Assembly: GCA_023091665.1 (NCBI GenBank)
Contig: JALJCQ010000012.1
Span: 2,294,001 to 2,358,000, forward strand
Length of the DNA: 64,000 nucleotides
Source: Pythium myriotylum
Lineage: Eukaryota; Oomycota; Peronosporomycetes; Pythiales; Pythiaceae
Direction: 5' to 3'
Of the stretch, positions 1 through 8,400 are shown one piece after another (position 1 is the first letter of the stretch; every line of letters starts with the position of its first letter). The notes under the pieces are model-generated. The model saw nothing but the letters and a program-made list of their open reading frames with translations, had not been told where the DNA came from and did not search any database. The translations under genes and the position numbers were made by a program.

Positions 1-97
1 TGATTGTGTCTGAGGCGATTTGCCTCTGCCCAAAATCCCAGTCGATTGGCTTAGCAAAGCAGGGTGTCAGGCCCACAAGCTTTTATTCCGTAACATT

Positions 98-2312
98 TCA
101 CACGCTAATGGAGCCGAGTTGATGCAAAAACTCCTCAGGACTAAGTAACTCTGTGCACCCGTACCACACGGAGCGAGGAGGTTGCTGCGCCTTCGCGTAC
201 GCCATCAAATTCTGATACTCGTTGTAGTTTCCGCCGCCAATGACGAACACTAAAGCCTCTCGGAAAGGTGTTCGCTGGCGAGGAACTGAATCACCGAGTG
301 ACTTGATCTTTGGGTCGAGGTATAAGAAAGTGTCGTCTTCTGTGTTAGGCTTGAGTTCGCAAATCGCGTCGGTGACTCGTGTAATATGGAGTTTCTTGTT
401 CTCCGGCAAGAAGTTCTTGACACTTGCGGCCGCCTGAGCCAGAAAGCCTTGGGCAAGTCCTTTGAACTTGTTCATGTTCACTGAACTCGCACCTGCCCCG
501 CCGGCTGCAGCGGCTTGGGAGCCATCGTGGAGTGACCCGCCGACGCTCGCATGCTTTTGGAAAGCAGTATGTTTCTTGATAAACTTCCACGCCTGCAAGA
601 ACTGATCCGCCTGAGCACCGCCCTGAGCGGAGACAACCTGTTGAAAAGCCTGCTCAAACTCGGCAATCTCGGTGCTCGATGCCCCGCTCGTGAGGTAGTA
701 GATCATGAGAAGGCGAAGTTTGTCTGCAACCGAACCAGTCTCAGGACCAGAAAGTAGCTGCAATATCTCCTGCTTGTCTCCATGAGATCCATCAATGAGT
801 TTCTGTTCCAGCATCGAGAAACTTGGGATATGACGAGCAGTCACACTCTCAAATGCCGCGTGGAAGATGTTAGTATGGACTTCGAGCATCTTCTTCTTCT
901 CAAGTAGAGCAGGAAGCGTGTCAACAAAAGCGACAAGATCCTTGGTACCGTTCGCAAGAGCTTCGTTTCCTCCCGTCTAACAATTCAGTCAATTTAGAGA
1001 ACTCTCGTATCGTATCTCACGATCAGCATCACTTACCTTCGCACGAATCTGCTCTTCTTTCTTGGTCACTTGTTTCATCTCTTCCTCGTTGGCATCAATT
1101 GCATCGGGAAACAAACTTCCCGCATGAGCTTCGAAGAATTTGTCGGTTGTGACGTCGAGATCATAGGTGCGCTCTGCGTTTCGCCCTTGCTTGTTCGCGT
1201 CGTCTCCAGACGTTTGCACCTGCACTTTGACGCGGTTGAGAGAGATCTTGAGCACGTCGTCAACAAGAGCCTGATAGGTCGACGGGTGGTGAAGACTCGA
1301 TGGAAGATCTTCGTTACGATCCATAATGATCAGAACGGGGCGCTACGCAACAAATCGCAGCATGCTCAGTACGTGGTTTGTTTGTCCTGATGCTGAAAAA
1401 GAGGAGAAAGCGAACCTGGAAGTTGGAGGATGTGTCCTGGAAAACTTCTTTACGCGCGACAAGGTAGTCTCGGATCATCTGGTTGAGCTGCTCAGCAACC
1501 ATTCTCGACGGCCCGTCGTTGTTTGGGCAGCGAATGACGGGGACTTTGCCTGTGGTTGCTAGCACAGAGAACACCCCACGTACAATCGAATTCATTGACT
1601 GTTCGATATGGGCGTCACCCAGCGTCGGATCATTATACGCTCGGTAGCTGTTGGCCAGCTGCAGTGAGAACAATGTCGGCTCGAGCGAGACAAAGTTGGT
1701 GTATTGGTCGTAAACCTTGGAGATCTGCGACGCGCATTCATATCGTGAGTTTTTGAAAAAGGTTTACGCGCGAGCATCAGCGCCATCTCACCATGCTCGT
1801 GCAACCGTTCTCAACTGCGAGTCGCGCGAGCAGCTCGAGTGCTTCACGACTCAGCGGAGACACAAAGTTGAGATGCACGGTGCTGTACAGCTCCTTAGTA
1901 CAGTCGCTGATGATCTGTTGGATGTTGTGTGGCGTCGGCTCGACGAAATAGATAGCTGGCACATCCGGGATCGCGTCGCGCTCGGCGTCCAGGAGCATAT
2001 GCAGCGTCACGCCCTTCTTGCGGAGCTCGTGGAGCTTGAGGATGGGCGAGATGATGTCTCGACCCATGCGGTCGTAGATGAGAACTTTCCACTGGTCGCC
2101 CCAGCGGTCGGCCGAGTCGAGCGACGCGTCGGCGTTCTCGGCGTTGAAGTCGAGCATGCGCAGGAGGTTCTCTGGCCGAGCAGAGCCGATCTCAGTCTCT
2201 CCTTCGGCGGCGGAGGCGGCCAGCGCGAGGGGGACGCACCTTTCTGCTTCTCCTGCAGCGACATGGCCGGCGAGGCGGCGCCGCCGGTCGAGCCCGAGGC
2301 CGCGGCGTTCAT
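98..2312 (-). CDS. SLY1: Sec1/Munc18 family protein SLY1 (SCFD1)
   Basis: Five exons: 2312-2240, 2171-1792, 1724-1416, 1342-1037 and 976-98, giving 648 aa, the usual SLY1 length. All four introns (60-73 bp) are GT-AG and the joined frame is open throughout. The N-terminus (MSLQEKQK joined to ENLLRMLDFN) and the C-terminal VFVIGGGNYNEYQNL are SLY1 hallmarks. SLY1 is the SM protein that binds the ER-Golgi syntaxin and drives SNARE pairing in ER-to-Golgi fusion. The first in-frame ATG is at 2312; a shorter start at 2264 (MSLQ) is possible. An Ala/Gly-rich stretch (about residues 145-160) sits in the variable loop. Family assignment is firm; exact start is less certain. Confidence 0.93.
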
Positions 2313-2753
2313 GGCGAAGGAGGCGGCGGCAATTGGGGACACGGCCCCGTTCCGCGTGGCTTTCCCTGACGTGGAGTACTAGGATTGGCTGTCATAAGTA
2401 CGAAAAGAGGTTGAAGCCATATCGCACTTAGGAGGATCCACACTCGGCTAAGTTCGCCGAAAGATTCGTCCCTTCAACGTGATCACTTCCCGTCGCCAGG
2501 AACTCGCGCGACATGCGACACATCCATTATCGTGTCAGTCCCAAGAGAATGGGTGGAAAGGAAGCGAGTGTATTGATTACGGTCGAGCGACCGACGTCCC
2601 CAATAAATAAACGCCACCACGAGGCGACTAGTCTTGACTTGATCACAGCTTTTACGAATCGATAGGTTGGGGATACGTATGTTGTTGGGAATCCTGCACC
2701 AAGCGCAGGAGTTTGAGACAAGGCTTCATGCCCCAATGAGCATGAAGAGTTGG

Positions 2754-2829
2754 GTCCAGCAAGTCTTCTTGACCTGCTTGGGAGTTGGCGAGTCCAGCAA
2801 GTCTTCTTGACCTGCTTGGGAGTAGGCGA
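2754..2829. repeat. Two-copy tandem repeat, 38-bp unit
   Basis: Copies at 2754-2791 and 2792-2829 differ at one visible position (ttggcga versus taggcga). The unit starts GTCCAGCAAGTCTTCTTGAC. It lies in the 555-bp gap between the SLY1 ATG and the stop of the ankyrin-PDZ gene, just past the ankyrin-PDZ stop. I see no gene elsewhere in that gap (2313-2867). Confidence 0.9.
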
Positions 2830-2867
2830 GTAAAAGGAGCCTGAATGCCATGTGCGTGGCGTGACGA

Positions 2868-4058
2868 CTATGCAATGAATGACATGGCCGAACTGAGACG
2901 AACAGTCTCCTCCACTGCCGACACTTTCTTCATCGTGGTATCCAGCAAATCTGCGACCTTGGCAAACAGAGCCGCGTCACTGTCCGCCTGGTTTTCGTTG
3001 GCAGGGCTTCCTGGAGAAAGTGAAAACGTCGACGGCTTCGAGAAACACAGTGTGCACGTCACCTTCGAGTTCTTCATGAAGCGCGTGATGGACGCGTACG
3101 ACGTTCCGGTGACAGGAGTGCCATTGATGCTAACGAGAATGTCACCCAAGCTGAGTGCCTCCACGCCAAGGGCGTTGCTTTTCGACTCGAACCGCTTAAT
3201 GCGAGCGCCAGCATCATTTGATAAAGGCTCGAGTACAATGCCGAGCTTGTCACCCGGATTCCACAGTACCGACATCACGTTCGAATTTAGGCTCATGCTT
3301 CCGGACGAGGAGCTCGAGAACGAACTTCTATAAGTGGAAGAAGTTGATGCAGTGGTAGTTGATCGGATATCAACACTGAGCCGCTGAAGCTGGTTCAGGA
3401 GCTCACGAAGTTGACCGGAAATCTCAGCCGACTGCATTGGGTTCATGGCTTCTGGTAGTTTCTCGTCCAAAAGGCGCGCGTACATGGAAGCCTCCCGTGA
3501 CACCATAAGCGAGCCGAGCGACCGTGCCTTCATCAACTCCTCTTTTTGGCGATCAACACTGTCTTCATCATCTGACTGGTTGCCATAGGCAGATGCACTG
3601 GGAGTTGGTGCGTCGAAAGAGTTGAGATCCATGAGCGACGTCGACCGCATGGCCTTGCCGCCGGCCTTGCGGATGAGGTCGAGTGTGAACTTGGGCAAGT
3701 TGCATTCCATTGCAAGCTCCACCGGGTACTTACCACTACCGTCTTTTTTGAGAGCGGCCTCGGGGTACTCGGTGAGCAGCACGTTGATGTGGAGCCCAGG
3801 CAGCTTCGAGTGGATGGCGACGTGGAGAGGCAGCATTCCCGACAAGTTCTCGATCTTGCAGCCGCCAGGGAAGGCCTGGAGCAGTGCTTGGAGCACATCC
3901 AGCACGATCGTGGGCTCGGTGCACGCCCAGTGCAGCGGCAGCATGCCGAAGTCGTCCTGGGCCTTGGCGAGCGACGCGCTCTCAGCGATGAGCTCGAGCG
4001 CTTCGTCCCACTCGCCCTGCTCGGCGTGCGCGAGCACCCGTCGCCGGTTGACGTTCAT
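2868..4058 (-). CDS. Ankyrin-repeat and PDZ-domain protein
   Basis: A single open exon encodes 396 aa from the ATG at 4058 (MNVNRRRVLAHAEQGEWDEA). The frame stays open upstream to 4355, but that part is low-complexity and unlike protein. Ankyrin-type repeats (LPLHWACTEP, LPLHVAIHSK) occupy about residues 35-130. A Ser/Thr-rich linker follows, then a PDZ domain at about 255-340 with the carboxylate-loop-like GIVLEP and the core ALSLGDILVSINGTPV. Ankyrin-PDZ combinations act as scaffolds; the partner is unknown. A 1.4-kb gap separates it from the divergent PIKfyve gene, which also starts with a PDZ-like segment. No enzyme motif is visible. Confidence 0.82.
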   Translation of the reverse strand: MNVNRRRVLAHAEQGEWDEALELIAESASLAKAQDDFGMLPLHWACTEPTIVLDVLQALLQAFPGGCKIENLSGMLPLHVAIHSKLPGLHINVLLTEYPEAALKKDGSGKYPVELAMECNLPKFTLDLIRKAGGKAMRSTSLMDLNSFDAPTPSASAYGNQSDDEDSVDRQKEELMKARSLGSLMVSREASMYARLLDEKLPEAMNPMQSAEISGQLRELLNQLQRLSVDIRSTTTASTSSTYRSSFSSSSSGSMSLNSNVMSVLWNPGDKLGIVLEPLSNDAGARIKRFESKSNALGVEALSLGDILVSINGTPVTGTSYASITRFMKNSKVTCTLCFSKPSTFSLSPGSPANENQADSDAALFAKVADLLDTTMKKVSAVEETVRLSSAMSFIA

Positions 4059-5478
4059 GGTCCTGTTTGCTTGACTCAGATCCGCGCGGCTAAGACGGTG
4101 ACGGTCTCCGTCGTCGGGAGGTCTATTTCGAAGTTCGCCGGCCGGGATCGCGATTGGGAAATGGTGGACGGCCGAACCAAATAAAACAGCCGCGCCAACA
4201 CGAGCGTGTCCAGGACGAGGAAATTCCGGAATCGGAGAGAGCGCCAGTTTCGGTCGAAGTGGCGATTTTTCAGCCGCTGGAAAACCTCGCGAACGAGGTT
4301 TTTCCGGATTTTTCCGCTCAATGACCGCAACAGAGCCAGGCGTCGCAGGTGCCACTCTGCGTTTATGCCCACGTCATTTCTCGGAACAGAGAACAAAGCC
4401 GGGCGGTGATTGGGCGCGGGGGCTCGCTAAGTTCGATTCTGGCAGCATCGTGGTGATTCGACCGCGGACCTTCGAAAAAAGGCGCTTCCGGGGGGGCTGA
4501 CCACTTCCGACTGTTCGTGAGACGCGGGCGGCAGCTGAGTGCGGTGATCGCGGGCGTCCTTGGCTATCAGAAGACCGCGCCGGTTTGTCTCCTCACTCGT
4601 CGCCTGTGATTGCTGTAGGTATGGAAATGCGCAAAAGCGGCAACCCTCAAGTTTTGCAAAAGTCGCAAAACACAGAATACGACTTTTCACATACCGCGCA
4701 GGGGTAGGGGATTACGCAGAGACGGGGAAGCGAAGAGCTCTGCAGTTTGCACCTTTTTCTGTAGCTGAACGTTCCACTTTTGGAACGGAGCGCCTGTTCG
4801 TGCTCCGCGTCGATGATTGGCTCACCAGAGTGCTAATGGGAACCATTCATTCTATTCTCCTGTCCGCCGCCTCCTCCATTAGGAGTCGTCATTTTAGATT
4901 CCTCCACTTGCCCGTCATATCCATGTTGCCGCAGTGCATGGCCGCCGCCAATTCTCTCATGAGCAAATGATAACTATCGAATCAGCTACTCTGAAAGGGT
5001 TTTAGTCGACCCGCTCAAAGCATGTAGTCAAAAGGATGATGATGCTCATTGCCCAAGCCATTTACTCGCCCTGCGCGGTTGCCAGAATCTCACGACAGTA
5101 GATCGCCGGCGATTTGTGAGTAGTAGCGGCACTCTAGTGAGTCGTTCACGGTTAGGCAGCTGCAGCCTCCAACGCATTGAGCCTTCCGCAGAACTCAGAG
5201 GCACCCTCAGCTGGAGAAGGATCCTGCTCCTCTTGTCGTCGGAAAGAACTCTTCGACGTCCTGGCCTCCTCTGCCCTTTTGAGATGGCTAACACCCTTCA
5301 GAAAAGCCCTCCACGCTGTTTGAGAGAGGTCTCATCCGAGGCTTTTAACACGTTTGCGTAACAAGAGTGTCACTAAAACCAGGTGCACGCTTGGAGCGGC
5401 AGAGTCTACTGCAGAGTGATGGTCGCTCAGCCAGCCTGGGGGAAGAGGAAGCAAGTGCAACGAGCTTCCATCGTGAAG
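4059..5478. other. 1.4-kb divergent intergenic region
   Basis: This gap lies between the ATGs of the ankyrin-PDZ gene (-) and the PIKfyve gene (+). Short open frames on both strands lack protein-like composition and I found no supportable exon. It presumably holds both promoters and 5' leaders. The only structure I can point to is a cluster of short inverted repeats near 4242-4302. Confidence 0.6.
4242..4302. repeat. Cluster of three short inverted repeats
   Basis: Three foldbacks follow each other. CGCCA (4242-4246) pairs with TGGCG (4260-4264). TTTTTCAG (4266-4273) pairs with CTGGAAAA (4277-4284) with one mismatch. AAAACCTCG (4281-4289) pairs perfectly with CGAGGTTTT (4294-4302) around a CGAA loop. 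The last would be a good stem in RNA or cruciform DNA. Function is unknown; the position is about 200 bp upstream of the ankyrin-PDZ ATG. Confidence 0.6.
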
Positions 5479-8400
5479 ATGGCGTTGGCCTTCGTGTGCG
5501 ATGTGCTGCGGCACCTCGCGAGCGCCTGCTCGTCCGTCCCGGACGACGTGCCCTTCACCATGGGCGGCGCGGACGCGCGGCGCCGGCGGCTGGGCGCGAG
5601 CAGCGACCTCAAGCGCGACCTCATGCGCCCCGTCGAGCGCGTGCTCGAGCTGCGTGTGCCGCGCGACTGCGCGCTCAAGAACGCCGAAGACCTCGAGGCG
5701 CTCGAGCGCGCGATGGGAATCCGACTCGCTGCGTCCTCGAGGCGCGACTTTCGCGCGTGCGTCGACTTTGTAGAGCGCGGGACGGTGGCCGAACTCGCAG
5801 GAATCCAGCCTGGAGCGGTTATTGTCACCGTCGACGAGAAGAACATGCGTGGGGTGAACGCTGAGGACGTCATGGCAGCCATTTACGATGCTGTGGTCGC
5901 GGCTGACCGAGAAGCTGGTGAAGAAGTGACCATCGAGTTCTCGCAACCGACAGAAGAGGTCCCAGTCGACAAGAACCTCTTCCAATTGACAAGTTTCCCG
6001 TCCCCGGCTGGTCAGCACCTCCCTGGCGTGAAGCAGTTTCAAGAGTTTGTAGTATCGGAAGAGATCGAGCCGGTCAACCGTGCTCAGCAGCCACCCACGC
6101 AGCGTCGCCGTGAGCGCTCGCGTTCGATGAAGCACTTCTGGATGTCCGACCGGTCATCCAAGGGCTGCTATGAGTGCGAGCAACTTTTCACGTTCGTTCG
6201 TCGGCGCCACCATTGTCGCTCTTGCGGACAAATTTTTTGTTCCCAGTGCTGTGCCCGGCTTCCTCAATCGTTCGGTGGCCCAAAAGTCGACGAGTCGATC
6301 TCCCGTCTTCGCAAACAGCTCGTTTGCCATACGTGCCACCGACAGCTACGCGAAGGACTTGAAGTGGAACTTGGGGGCGCCTCGAGCAATATTCAACTCC
6401 AGCAACTCGTCACCGCCGATCGAATGGCGACACCAATGCATCAAAGGCCGGCGAGTTCCCCAGCAGCTCAAACGTTGATGCTGATGCCAGCCCAGATCGC
6501 AGATAGGTTGGAACGATCGACATCCGACGTCATGCAAAACTACAAGAACTTTGACAAAACCGAATTTTTCAACAAAGACGAGATCAGCAAAGACGATGGA
6601 AACGGTGCGGTGAAAGGCAACGAGCATGCAGAAAAAGCTGCGCGGCCTGCTGCGTTGTTTAGCATGTTCCCTAAGGTGCAAATCGTTGCCAGTGTTCAAC
6701 AACTCACACACCAGCCCCGACTCCAGGGGGTCAGCAACGCGCGATTGGAGGTCTCGAAGCGACACGCTCGCCGGCGCGCCTATAGCTTAGACTTAGCGTC
6801 TTCGCATGACCCTGGGAAAGATTCACGACGAGATGATCTTTGCGTCGCAGTGAGTCGGATCAAGCGTGCAAACAGCTTATCCGAAATTGCCAATCCTAGT
6901 AACCAGCAGTGGGATGAGAAGGCAGAATTCAAGCGCATTATAGAGGAGTCAAAGGCGCGAGCACACACAGAGGAGCCTTCTTCTCCTCCACCGCTTATGC
7001 GATCTCGACCTAAGGCACTCTCCGGAACATTTACGGAGCCTCGCTTTGGAAGTTCAATCTCGCGTGATCCATTCGCAGTCACAAGAAGTTTCGGTGGACG
7101 GATCATGGCCAAAGCTCTTGCTCTAGGCGGCGTCAGTGATGTTGACCGCAACGTATTATCAATAGTTGGACTGTCCGAAGATGCTATCAACGATTCGGAA
7201 GATCCTGTAAGTCAAAATCGTCGCGATGAAGCCTTCCAGCGCATGTTTGAACACGCAAGAAATCGAATCGAGGAGAGGATCTTCAGCCTCTTCGAGACAC
7301 TACCAGCACTCGCAAGACTACCGATTCTTGAGCAGCACAAGTGGATGAAACTGATTCAGCTCTTTGCTGTGAGAGCCGCGAATACCGTCAGCTGCCATCC
7401 AGATGAGGGCGACGTAATGGACGTGATGGAATACGTTCGTGTGAAAAACTTGGAAGGAGGCCGAGTCCAGGATAGCTTCTTCATTGATGGTGTGCTTGTC
7501 CACAAGAGTCTTTCCCGCAAAGGCATGCGCAGTGACATATTGAACCCTCGCATTCTACTGATTGCATCGGACCTTGATTATCAGAGACGCAAAGAGGCAA
7601 TCTCTTCGTTGGAAAGTGTTGCAAGCCAAGAGGAGGAGTACATGCACATCGTTGCAGAGAAGATAATGACCATGCATCCGGACATTGTCATGTTTTCGGG
7701 GCATGTCCACCACGTCGCAGAAGCCCACTTGTTCAAAGAGGGTGTTGCAGTTATCAAGAACGTCCGAATGGTTGATCTCCAGCGCATCGCGCGGTCGACA
7801 GGAGCTTCACTGCTTACATCCTACGATCACGTCGACAAGATTTCTGATAAAACGGTCATTGGTACCTGCAATCGCTTTTACGTGATGGTAAGCGATATCG
7901 AACCGAAGAGTGCTCGCCGCTTCACGGGTGTTCACCAGGGTGCCAATGGAACTTTTCAAATGAAGCCACCCGGCAAAATGGAGCGGAAGAAACGTCCCCA
8001 ACGGCAGAACATTGTTTTCGATGGCGGAATCACTCGGAAGGGATGTACTGTGTGTTTTAGAGGTGGCACACCGGCGGTATTTGATGAGGTGACTATAGCG
8101 CTCAGTGCGATTACACGTGCAGCGTACAACATGAGGCTGCAACGGTCATTTCTGCTCGAGAGCGGACTCTTGCCTCCTCGAGATGAGCAGTCAGACCGCT
8201 CCATGGCCGAAGAATGGTTTTCGAAATGCTCTAGTTCGCTGTACTTGTCCCTAAAGTCGAATTCGCTTTCAATGCGAGCAGCTTTGAAAGAAACTCAAAG
8301 CATGTGCAAATGGTGCAAAGACCGTACGCGATACAACAACATCAGCAGCCTTCGTGTAATCCGAACTGAGAATGACGTGCCCGATTCCGCCCCATTCGCG

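Noticed and set aside
1717..2382. A 221-codon plus-strand frame opposite SLY1.
   Set aside because: It crosses SLY1 exons 1-2 and their introns, and has no domain.
2754..2829. Could the short tandem repeats here or at 19265-19306 be CRISPR arrays?
   Set aside because: Only two directly abutting copies without spacers, in a eukaryotic context.
4076..4970. Short open frames in the ankyrin-PDZ to PIKfyve gap.
   Set aside because: Basic, low-complexity products with no splice-supported extension and no family resemblance.
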